Position numbers and translations under genes: made by a program. A DNA stretch of 64,000 nucleotides from the NCBI GenBank assembly GCA_964057225.1, contig OZ059899.1, positions 2,418,001-2,482,000 of the forward strand, given 5' to 3'. Source of the DNA: Auanema rhodensis (taxonomy: Eukaryota; Nematoda; Chromadorea; Rhabditida; Rhabditidae). Positions 1-9,824 of this stretch are shown piece by piece; the first letter of the stretch is position 1, and every line of letters starts with the position of its first letter. The notes under the pieces were generated by a model. That model saw only the letters and a program-made list of their open reading frames with translations, was not told where the DNA came from and did not search any database.

Positions 1-62
1 AAGCTGCGTCGATCTGTGTTATCAGATTTGCGCTAGCTTAAAAATGCACCGAGATATCAACT

Positions 63-84
63 GATATAAGTTCACACTTATATC
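63..84. repeat. Perfect 9-bp-stem hairpin with 4-base loop (dyad II), exemplar in copy 1
   Basis: GATATAAGT (63-71) is the exact reverse complement of ACTTATATC (76-84), separated by TCAC. It recurs at the same place in essentially every monomer. Changes are few: T77 (copies 3, 68, 71) turns a G-C pair into a G-T wobble, T69 (copy 14) and A78 (copy 39) each cause one mismatch, and A72 (copies 34 and 37) is in the loop. It may be a dimeric-protein binding site or a cruciform seed; nothing in the sequence decides between these. Confidence 0.9.
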
Positions 85-112
85 CTCGATTTTCACCCTG
101 AAGAATTGATTT

Positions 113-129
113 TTTCGTTGAATAACATT
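113..129 (+). other. Weak CENP-B-box-like half motif, exemplar in copy 1
   Basis: The CENP-B box core is NTTCGNNNNANNCGGGN. Monomer positions 113-129 match TTCG (114-117) and the central A (122), and the run TTCGTTG agrees with the human box, but the CGGG half reads ACAT (125-128). Only the 5' half fits, so binding by a CENP-B-like protein is unsupported. It recurs in nearly every copy; copy 51 has TTCGATG instead. The adjacent T run (110-115) is the length-variable site that makes 350-bp copies. Confidence 0.15.
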
Positions 130-187
130 GTCTATCGTCTTTGCCTTGAAAAATGGAATCTAAAAACATCTACTTTTTGCTAAATTA

Positions 188-220
188 TTTTGAAATTTTT
201 CGAAAAAATTTTTGTCAAAA
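188..220. repeat. AT-rich dyad centred on TTCGAA with A/T tracts (dyad III), exemplar in copy 1
   Basis: The stretch begins TTTTG, ends CAAAA, and holds the palindromic core TTTTTCGAAAAA followed by an A6T5 tract. Symmetry is imperfect because of an extra A and a few unpaired bases. Phased A and T tracts of this kind usually bend DNA. Two recurrent variants fall here. G201, the hallmark of class B, replaces TTCGAA by TTGGAA, removing the central symmetry and a CpG. A209 (copies 95, 105, 106, 109, 110, 112, 113) lengthens the A tract from six to seven and shortens the T tract from five to four. Confidence 0.7.
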
Positions 221-234
221 TGTTTTTGGAAGCA

Positions 235-262
235 ATGTTGAGTGTACATGGAAACTCAACAT
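235..262. repeat. Perfect 9-bp-stem hairpin with 10-base loop (dyad IV), exemplar in copy 1
   Basis: ATGTTGAGT (235-243) is the exact reverse complement of ACTCAACAT (254-262), with a 10-base loop at 244-253. It lies in the most conserved part of the monomer: positions 238-286 show almost no substitution across the window (one exception is in copy 76, just 3' of the hairpin). The only stem change I saw is G236 in copy 21. Near-invariance plus dyad symmetry makes this the best candidate in the monomer for a sequence-specific binding site, though recent homogenisation could also explain it. Confidence 0.9.
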
Positions 263-345
263 ACACTAATGCATCATTTTTCAAACGATCATAACTAATT
301 TTTGTATCAAGCGTTTCTCAATGTAGTATAGTGCATTCGATGCGG

Positions 346-396
346 ATTTTTAAGCTGCGTCGATCTGTGTTATCAGATTTGCGCTAGCTTAAAAAT
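346..396. repeat. Junction-spanning hairpin (dyad I), exemplar between copies 1 and 2
   Basis: An inverted repeat crosses every monomer junction. Monomer bases 346-351 plus 1-5 (ATTTTTAAGCT) pair perfectly with 35-45 (AGCTTAAAAAT), 11 bp. Bases 6-8 (GCG) pair with 31-33 (CGC), leaving T34 as a one-base bulge. Bases 12-16 (ATCTG) pair with 23-27 (CAGAT) around a 6-base loop (17-22). Together about 19 Watson-Crick pairs plus wobbles lie in 51 nt. GTGCAT (331-336) can also pair with ATGCAC (44-49), and GCAT/ATGC (333-343) makes a small hairpin beside it. Class variants touch the stem: T44 (F, F', G, K) and G348 (copies 49 and 92) each break one pair; the only T34 change (copy 88) is in the bulge. 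Cruciform formation is inference. Confidence 0.85.
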
Positions 397-1053
397 GCAC
401 CGAGATATCAACTGATATAAGTTCACACTTATATCCTCGATTTTCACCCTGAAGAATTAATTTTTTCGTTGAATAACATTGTCCATCGTCTTTGCCTTGG
501 AAAATGGAATCTAAAAACATCTACTTTTTGCTAAATTATTTTGAAATTTTTGGAAAAAATTTTTGTCAAAATGTTTTTGGAAGCAATGTTGAGTGTACAT
601 GGAAACTCAACATACACTAATGCATCATTTTTCAAACGATCATAACTAATTTTTGTATCAAACGTTTCTCAATGTAGTATAGTGCATTCGATGCGGATTT
701 TTAAGCTGCGTCGATCTGTGTTATCAGATTTGCGCTAGCTTAAAAATGCACCGAGATATCAACTGATATAAGTTCACATTTATATCCTCGATTTTCACCC
801 TGAAGAATTGATTTTTTCGTTGAATAACATTGTCTATCGTCTTTGCCTTGAAAAATGGAATCTAAAAACATCTACTTTTTGCTAAATTATTTTGAAATTT
901 TTCGAAAAAATTTTTGTCAAAATGTTTTTGGAAGCAATGTTGAGTGTACATGGAAACTCAACATACACTAATGCATCATTTTTCAAACAATCATAACTAA
1001 TTTGTGTATTAAGCGTTTCTCAATGTAGTATAGTGCATTCGATGCGGATTTTT

Positions 1054-4000
1054 AAGCTGCGTCGATCTGTGTTATCAGATTTGCGCTAGCTTAAAAATGC
1101 ACCGAGATATCAACTGATATAAGTTCACACTTATATCCTCGATTTTCACCCTGAAGAACTGATTTTTTCGTTGAATAACATTGTCTATCGTCTTTGCCTT
1201 GAAAAATGGAATTTAAAAACATCTACTTTTTGCTAAATTATTTTGAAATTTTTCGAAAAAATTTTTGTCAAAATGTTTTTGGAAGCAATGTTGAGTGTAC
1301 ATGGAAACTCAACATACACTAATGCATCATTTTTCAAACAATCATAACTAATTTGTGTATTAAGCGTTTCTCAATGTAGTATAGTGCATTCGATGCGGAT
1401 TTTTAAGCTGCGTCGATCTGTGTTATCAGATTTGCGCTAGCTTAAAAATGCACCGAGATATCACTTGATATAAGTTCACACTTATATCCTCGATTTTCAC
1501 CCTGAAGAACTGATTTTTTCGTTGAATAACATTGTCTATCGTCTTTGCCTTGAAAAATGGAATTTAAAAACATCTACTTTTTGCTAAATTATTTTGAAAT
1601 TTTTCGAAAAAATTTTTGTCAAAATGTTTTTGGAAGCAATGTTGAGTGTACATGGAAACTCAACATACACTAATGCATCATTTTTCAAACAATCATAACT
1701 AATTTGTGTATTAAGCGTTTCTCAATGTAGTATAGTGCATTCGATGCGGATTTTTAAGCTGCGTCGATCTGTGTTATCAGATTTGCGCTAGCTTAAAAAT
1801 GCACCGAGATATCAACTGATATAAGTTCACACTTATATCCTCGATTTTCACCCTGAAGAATTGATTTTTTCGTTGAATAACATTGTCTATCGTCTTTGCC
1901 TTGAAAAATGGAATTTAAAAACATCTACTTTTTGCTAAATTATTTTGAAATTTTTCGAAAAAATTTTTGTCAAAATGTTTTTGGAAGCAATGTTGAGTGT
2001 ACATGGAAACTCAACATACACTAATGCATCATTTTTCAAACAATCATAACTAATTTGTGTATTAAGCGTTTCTCAATGTAGTATAGTGCATTCGATGCGG
2101 ATTTTTAAGCTGCGTCGATCTGTGTTATCAGATTTGCGCTAGCTTAAAAATGCACCGAGATATCAACTGATATAAGTTCACACTTATATCCTCGATTTTC
2201 ACCCTGAAGAATTGATTTTTTCGTTGAATAACATTGTCTATCGTCTTTGCCTTGAAAAATGGAATTTAAAAACATCTACTTTTTGCTAAATTATTTTGAA
2301 ATTTTTCGAAAAAATTTTTGTCAAAATGTTTTTGGAAGCAATGTTGAGTGTACATGGAAACTCAACATACACTAATGCATCATTTTTCAAACAATCATAA
2401 CTAATTTGTGTATTAAGCGTTTCTCAATGTAGTATAGTGCATTCGATGCGGATTTTTAAGCTGCGTCGATCTGTGTTATCAGATTTGCGCTAGCTTAAAA
2501 ATGCACCGAGATATCACTTGATATAAGTTCACACTTATATCCTCGATTTTCACCCTGAAGAACTGATTTTTTCGTTGAATAACATTGTCTATCGTCTTTG
2601 CCTTGAAAAATGGAATTTAAAAACATCTACTTTTTGCTAAATTTTTTTGAAATTTTTCGAAAAAATTTTTGTCAAAATGTTTTTGGAAGCAATGTTGAGT
2701 GTACATGGAAACTCAACATACACTAATGCATCATTTTTCAAACAATCATAACTAATTTGTGTATTAAGCGTTTCTCAATGTAGTATAGTGCATTCGATGC
2801 GGATTTTTAAGCTGCGTCGATCTGTGTTATCAGATTTGCGCTAGCTTAAAAATGCACCGAGATATCAACTGATATAAGTTCACACTTATATCCTCGATTT
2901 TCACCCTGAAGAATTGATTTTTTCGTTGAATAACATTGTCTATCGTCTTTGCCTTGAAAAATGGAATTTAAAAACATCTACTTTTTGCTAAATTATTTTG
3001 AAATTTTTCGAAAAAATTTTTGTCAAAATGTTTTTGGAAGCAATGTTGAGTGTACATGGAAACTCAACATACACTAATGCATCATTTTTCAAACAATCAT
3101 AACTAATTTGTGTATTAAGCGTTTCTCAATGTAGTATAGTGCATTCGATGCGGATTTTTAAGCTGCGTCGATCTGTGTTATCAGATTTGCGCTAGCTTAA
3201 AAATGCACCGAGATATCAACTGATATAAGTTCACACTTATATCCTCGATTTTCACCCTGAAGAATTGATTTTTTCGTTGAATAACATTGTCTATCGTCTT
3301 TGCCTTGAAAAATGGAATTTAAAAACATCTACTTTTTGCTAAATTATTTTGAAATTTTTCGAAAAAATTTTTGTCAAAATGTTTTTGGAAGCAATGTTGA
3401 GTGTACATGGAAACTCAACATACACTAATGCATCATTTTTCAAACAATCATAACTAATTTGTGTATTAAGCGTTTCTCAATGTAGTATAGTGCATTCGAT
3501 GCGGATTTTTAAGCTGCGTCGATCTGTGTTATCAGATTTGCGCTAGCTTAAAAATGCACCGAGATATCACTTGATATAAGTTCACACTTATATCCTCGAT
3601 TTTCACCCTGAAGAACTGATTTGTTCGTTGAATAACATTGTCTATCGTCTTTGCCTTGAAAAATGGAATTTAAAAACATCTACTTTTTGCTAAATTATTC
3701 TGAAATTTTTCGAAAAAATTTTTGTCAAAATGTTTTTGGAAGCAATGTTGAGTGTACATGGAAACTCAACATACACTAATGCATCATTTTTCAAACAATC
3801 ATAACTAATTTGTGTATTAAGCGTTTCTCAATGTAGTATAGTGCATTCGATGCGGATTTTTAAGCTGCGTCGATCTGTGTTATCAGATTTGCGCTAGCTT
3901 AAAAATGCACCGAGATATCAACTGATATAAGTTCACACTTATATCCTCGATTTTCACCCTGAAGAATTGATTTTTTCGTTGAATAACATTGTCTATCGTT

Positions 4001-4212
4001 TTTGCCTTGAAAAATGGAATTTAAAAACATCTACTTTTTGCTAAATTATTTTGAAATTTTTCGAAAAAATTTTTGTCAAAATGTTTTTGGAAGCAATGTT
4101 GAGTGTACATGGAAACTCAACATACACTAATGCATCATTTTTCAAACAATCATAACTAATTTGTGTATTAAGCGTTTCTCAATGTAGTATAGTGCATTCG
4201 ATGCGGATTTTT
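1054..4212 (+). repeat. Block 2: copies 4-12, 3-monomer higher-order repeat (1,053 bp)
   Basis: All nine copies are class D or close to it (T160, A287 G302 T308). Copies 5 (1405), 8 (2458) and 11 (3511) share three changes found nowhere else together: C60, T61 and C106. Each is followed by two plain D copies, giving units 1405-2457 and 2458-3510 and the partial unit 3511-4212. Copy 4 has C106 only, so it looks like an ancestor or recombinant. Private changes: T187 in copy 8, G113 and C190 in copy 11, T139 in copy 12. Confidence 0.9.
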
Positions 4213-5966
4213 AAGCTGCGTCGATCTGTGTTATCAGATTTGCGCTAGCTTAAAAATGCACCGAGATATCAACTGATATAAGTTCACACTTATATCCTCG
4301 ATTTTCACCCTGAAGAATTGATTTTTCGTTGAATAACATTGTCTATCGTCTTTGTCTTGAAAAATGGAATCTAAAAACATCTACTTTTTGCTAAATTATT
4401 TTGAAATTTTTCGAAAAAATTTTTGTCAAAATGTTTTTGGAAGCAATGTTGAGTGTACATGGAAACTCAACATACACTAATGCATCATTTTTCAAACGAT
4501 CATAACTAATTTGTGTATTAAGCGTTTCTCAATGTAGTATAGTGCATTCGATGCGGATTTTTAAGCTGCGTCGATCTGTGTTATCAGATTTGCGCTAGCT
4601 TAAAATTGCACCGAGATATCAACTGATATATGTTCACACTTATATCCTCGATTTTCACCCTGAAGAATTGATTTTTTCGTTGAATAACATTGTCTATCGT
4701 CTTTGCCTTGAAAAATGGAATCTAAAAACATCTACTTTTTGCTAAATTATTTTGAAATTTTTCGAAAAAATTTTTGTCAAAATGTTTTTGGAAGCAATGT
4801 TGAGTGTACATGGAAACTCAACATACACTAATGCATCATTTTTCAAACGATCATAACTAATTTTTGTATCAAGCGTTTCTCAATGTAGTATAGTGCATTC
4901 GATGCGGATTTTTAAGCTGCGTCGATCTGTGTTATCAGATTTGCGCTAGCTTAAAAATGCACCGAGATATCAACTGATATAAGTTCACACTTATATCCTC
5001 GATTTTCACCCTGAAGAATTAATTTTTTCGTTGAATAACATTGTCCATCGTCTTTGCCTTGGAAAATGGAATCTAAAAACATCTACTTTTTGCTAAATTA
5101 TTTTGAAATTTTTGGAAAAAATTTTTGTCAAAATGTTTTTGGAAGCAATGTTGAGTGTACATGGAAACTCAACATACACTAATGCATCATTTTTCAAACG
5201 ATCATAACTAATTTTTGTATCAAACGTTTCTCAATGTAGTATAGTGCATTCGATGCGGATTTTTAAGCTGCGTCGATCTGTGTTATCAGATTTGCGCTAG
5301 CTTAAAAATGCACCGAGATATCAACTGATATAAGTTCACACTTATATCCTCGATTTTCACCCTGAAGAATTGATTTTTTCGTTGAATAACATTGTCTATC
5401 GTCTTTGCCTTGAAAAATGGAATCTAAAAACATCTACTTTTTGCTAAATTATTTTGAAATTTTTCGAAAAAATTTTTGTCAAAATGTTTTTGGAAGCAAT
5501 GTTGAGTGTACATGGAAACTCAACATACACTAATGCATCATTTTTCAAACAATCATAACTAATTTGTGTATTAAGCGTTTCTCAATGTAGTATAGTGCAT
5601 TCGATGCGGATTTTTAAGCTGCGTCGATCTGTGTTATCAGATTTGCGCTAGCTTAAAAATGCACCGAGATATCAACTGATATAAGTTCACACTTATATCC
5701 TCGATTTTCACCCTGAAGAATTGATTTTTTCGTTGAATAACATTGTCTATCGTCTTTGCCTTGAAAAATGGAATTTAAAAACATCTACTTTTTGCTAAAT
5801 TATTTCGAAATTTTTCGAAAAAATTTTTGTCAAAATGTTTTTGGAAGCAATGTTGAGTGTACATGGAAACTCAACATACACTAATGCATCATTTTTCAAA
5901 CAATCATAACTAATTTGTGTATTAAGCGTTTCTCAATGTAGTATAGTGCATTCGATGCGGATTTTT
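4213..5966 (+). repeat. Block 3: copies 13-17, pentamer E-F-B-C-D, first full copy (1,754 bp)
   Basis: Starts: 4213 E (350 bp), 4563 F, 4914 B, 5265 C, 5616 D. This is the founding unit of the left third of the window and recurs intact at 6,668 and 9,825. E joins the 5-T deletion to T144. F is class A with T44. Private changes are T69 in copy 14 (dyad II stem) and C191 in copy 17; the latter recurs in copy 92. Confidence 0.92.
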
Positions 5967-6667
5967 AAGCTGCGTCGATCTGTGTTATCAGATTTGCGCT
6001 AGCTTAAAAATGCACCGAGATATCAACTGATATAAGTTCACACTTATATCCTCGATTTTCACCCTGAAGAATTGATTTTTCGTTGAATAACATTGTCTAT
6101 CGTCTTTGTCTTGAAAAATGGAATCTAAAAACATCTACTTTTTGCTAAATTATTTTGAAATTTTTCGAAAAAATTTTTGTCAAAATGTTTTTGGAAGCAA
6201 TGTTGAGTGTACATGGAAACTCAACATACACTAATGCATCATTTTTCAAACGATCATAACTAATTTGTGTATTAAGCGTTTCTCAATGTAGTATAGTGCA
6301 TTCGATGCGGATTTTTAAGCTGCGTCGATCTGTGTTATCAGATTTGCGCTAGCTTAAAATTGCACCGAGATATCAACTGATATAAGTTCACACTTATATC
6401 CTCGATTTTCACCCTGAAGAATTGATTTTTTCGTTGAATAACATTGTCTATCGTCTTTGCCTTGAAAAATGGAATCTAAAAACATCTACTTTTTGCTAAA
6501 TTATTTTGAAATTTTTCGAAAAAATTTTTGTCAAAATGTTTTTGGAAGCAATGTTGAGTGTACATGGAAACTCAACATACACTAATGCATCATTTTTCAA
6601 ACAATCATAACTAATTTGTGTATTAAGCGTTTCTCAATGTAGTATAGTGCATTCGATGCGGATTTTT
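5967..6667 (+). repeat. Block 4: copies 18-19, shortened unit E-K
   Basis: E at 5967 is followed by one copy at 6317 that starts with T44 like F but ends A287 G302 T308 like C. The next unit begins straight after it. The simplest reading is an unequal exchange between an F and a C copy that removed B and joined the two, with loss of D as well. The breakpoint lies between positions 44 and 287. Confidence 0.85.
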
Positions 6668-8421
6668 AAGCTGCGTCGATCTGTGTTATCAGATTTGCGC
6701 TAGCTTAAAAATGCACCGAGATATCAACTGATATAAGTTCACACTTATATCCTCGATTTTCACCCTGAAGAATTGATTTTTCGTTGAATAACATTGTCTA
6801 TCGTCTTTGTCTTGAAAAATGGAATCTAAAAACATCTACTTTTTGCTAAATTATTTTGAAATTTTTCGAAAAAATTTTTGTCAAAATGTTTTTGGAAGCA
6901 ATGTTGAGTGTACATGGAAACTCAACATACACTAATGCATCATTTTTCAAACGATCATAACTAATTTGTGTATTAAGCGTTTCTCAATGTAGTATAGTGC
7001 ATTCGATGCGGATTTTTAAGCTGCGTCGATCTGTGTTATCAGATTTGCGCTAGCTTAAAATTGCACCGAGATATCAACTGATATAAGTTCACACTTATAT
7101 CCTCGATTTTCACCCTGAAGAATTGATTTTTTCGTTGAATAACATTGTCTATCGTCTTTGCCTTGAAAAATGGAATCTAAAAACATCTACTTTTTGCTAA
7201 ATTATTTTGAAATTTTTCGAAAAAATTTTTGTCAAAATGTTTTTGGAAGCAAGGTTGAGTGTACATGGAAACTCAACATACACTAATGCATCATTTTTCA
7301 AACGATCATAACTAATTTTTGTATCAAGCGTTTCTCAATGTAGTATAGTGCATTCGATGCGGATTTTTAAGCTGCGTCGATCTGTGTTATCAGATTTGCG
7401 CTAGCTTAAAAATGCACCGAGATATCAACTGATATAAGTTCACACTTATATCCTCGATTTTCACCCTGAAGAATTAATTTTTTCGTTGAATAACATTGTC
7501 CATCGTCTTTGCCTTGGAAAATGGAATCTAAAAACATCTACTTTTTGCTAAATTATTTTGAAATTTTTGGAAAAAATTTTTGTCAAAATGTTTTTGGAAG
7601 CAATGTTGAGTGTACATGGAAACTCAACATACACTAATGCATCATTTTTCAAACGATCATAACTAATTTTTGTATCAAACGTTTCTCAATGTAGTATAGT
7701 GCATTCGATGCGGATTTTTAAGCTGCGTCGATCTGTGTTATCAGATTTGCGCTAGCTTAAAAATGCACCGAGATATCAACTGATATAAGTTCACACTTAT
7801 ATCCTCGATTTTCACCCTGAAGAATTGATTTTTTCGTTGAATAACATTGTCTATCGTCTTTGCCTTGAAAAATGGAATCTAAAAACATCTACTTTTTGCT
7901 AAATTATTTTGAAATTTTTCGAAAAAATTTTTGTCAAAATGTTTTTGGAAGCAATGTTGAGTGTACATGGAAACTCAACATACACTAATGCATCATTTTT
8001 CAAACAATCATAACTAATTTGTGTATTAAGCGTTTCTCAATGTAGTATAGTGCATTCGATGCGGATTTTTAAGCTGCGTCGATCTGTGTTATCAGATTTG
8101 CGCTAGCTTAAAAATGCACCGAGATATCAACTGATATAAGTTCACACTTATATCCTCGATTTTCACCCTGAAGAATTGATTTTTTCGTTGAATAACATTG
8201 TCTATCGTCTTTGCCTTGAAAAATGGAATTTAAAAACATCTACTTTTTGCTAAATTATTTTGAAATTTTTCGAAAAAATTTTTGTCAAAATGTTTTTGGA
8301 AGCAATGTTGAGTGTACATGGAAACTCAACATACACTAATGCATCATTTTTCAAACAATCATAACTAATTTGTGTATTAAGCGTTTCTCAATGTAGTATA
8401 GTGCATTCGATGCGGATTTTT
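6668..8421 (+). repeat. Block 5: copies 20-24, pentamer E-F-B-C-D, second full copy
   Basis: Starts: 6668 E, 7018 F, 7369 B, 7720 C, 8071 D; 1,754 bp. It agrees with the pentamer at 4,213 at all class positions. The notable private change is G236 in copy 21, the only substitution seen in the stem of dyad IV. Confidence 0.92.
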
Positions 8422-9824
8422 AAGCTGCGTCGATCTGTGTTATCAGATTTGCGCTAGCTTAAAAATGCACCGAGATATCAACTGATATAAGTTCACACTT
8501 ATATCCTCGATTTTCACCCTGAAGAATTGATTTTTCGTTGAATAACATTGTCTATCGTCTTTGTCTTGAAAAATGGAATCTAAAAACATCTACTTTTTGC
8601 TAAATTATTTTGAAATTTTTCGAAAAAATTTTTGTCAAAATGTTTTTGGAAGCAATGTTGAGTGTACATGGAAACTCAACATACACTAATGCATCATTTT
8701 TCAAACGATCATAACTAATTTGTGTATTAAGCGTTTCTCAATGTAGTATAGTGCATTCGATGCGGATTTTTAAGCTGCGTCGATCTGTGTTATCAGATTT
8801 GCGCTAGCTTAAAATTGCACCGAGATATCAACTGATATAAGTTCACACTTATATCCTCGATTTTCACCCTGAAGAATTAATTTTTTCGTTGAATAACATT
8901 GTCCATCGTCTTTGCCTTGGAAAATGGAATCTAAAAACATCTACTTTTTGCTAAATTATTTTGAAATTTTTGGAAAAAATTTTTGTCAAAATGTTTTTGG
9001 AAGCAATGTTGAGTGTACATGGAAACTCAACATACACTAATGCATCATTTTTCAAACGATCATAACTAATTTTTGTATCAAACGTTTCTCAATGTAGTAT
9101 AGTGCATTCGATGCGGATTTTTAAGCTGCGTCGATCTGTGTTATCAGATTTGCGCTAGCTTAAAAATGCACCGAGATATCAACTGATATAAGTTCACACT
9201 TATATCCTCGATTTTCACCCTGAAGAATTGATTTTTTCGTTGAATAACATTGTCTATCGTCTTTGCCTTGAAAAATGGAATCTAAAAACATCTACTTTTT
9301 GCTAAATTATTTTGAAATTTTTCGAAAAAATTTTTGTCAAAATGTTTTTGGAAGCAATGTTGAGTGTACATGGAAACTCAACATACACTAATGCATCATT
9401 TTTCAAACAATCATAACTAATTTGTGTATTAAGCGTTTCTCAATGTAGTATAGTGCATTCGATGCGGATTTTTAAGCTGCGTCGATCTGTGTTATCAGAT
9501 TTGCGCTAGCTTAAAAATGCACCGAGATATCAACTGATATAAGTTCACACTTATATCCTCGATTTTCACCCTGAAGAATTGATTTTTTCGTTGAATAACA
9601 TTGTCTATCGTCTTTGCCTTGAAAAATGGAATTTAAAAACATCTACTTTTTGCTAAATTATTTTGAAATTTTTCGAAAAAATTTTTGTCAAAATGTTTTT
9701 GGAAGCAATGTTGAGTGTACATGGAAACTCAACATACACTAATGCATCATTTTTCAAACAATCATAACTAATTTGTGTATTAAGCGTTTCTCAATGTAGT
9801 ATAGTGCATTCGATGCGGATTTTT
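8422..9824 (+). repeat. Block 6: copies 25-28, tetramer E-(F/B fusion)-C-D
   Basis: Starts: 8422 E, 8772, 9123 C, 9474 D; 1,403 bp. Copy 26 has T44 of F but from position 108 on is a full B (A108, C133, G149, G201, A311). One monomer is missing relative to E-F-B-C-D, exactly as expected for unequal exchange between adjacent F and B copies with the breakpoint between 44 and 108. Confidence 0.9.

Larger units (their letters stand above)
1..351 (+). repeat. Reference monomer (copy 1, class A) and numbering used throughout
   Basis: This copy defines monomer positions 1-351. By count it has 111 G or C in 351 bp (31.6%) and 12 CpG. Recurrent variable sites are 44, 60/61, 103, 106, 108, the T run 110-115, 133, 144, 149, 160/161, 201, 209, 287, 302, 308, 311, 320 and 339. 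Positions 1-43, 62-102, 162-186, 215-231 and 238-286 are almost invariant across the array. The copy has class A bases: G108, T133, A149, C160, C201, G287, T302, C308, G311, G339. A 6-bp NheI site (32-37) and an EcoRV site (53-58) occur in nearly every monomer. The phase is arbitrary: the true unit boundary cannot be determined from a circular permutation. I do not recognise the family. Confidence 0.95.
1..1053 (+). repeat. Block 1: copies 1-3, classes A-B-C
   Basis: Copies start at 1 (A), 352 (B) and 703 (C). Copy 3 carries T77, a dyad II wobble change also seen in copies 68 and 71. The A-B-C order recurs later (33,682; 39,999; 43,158; 52,632) and, with T44 in the first monomer, as F-B-C in the pentamers from 4,213 on. 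The block is therefore a fragment of the array's commonest ordered triple, cut by the window edge. Confidence 0.9.

Noticed and set aside
64-70. TATAAG inside dyad II as a TATA-like promoter in each monomer.
   Set aside because: It is a short AT-rich match fully explained by the hairpin arm; no initiator, transcript or downstream gene supports a promoter.
113-129. A functional CENP-B box.
   Set aside because: Only the first half matches; the essential CGGG half is absent, so it is listed only as a weak motif.
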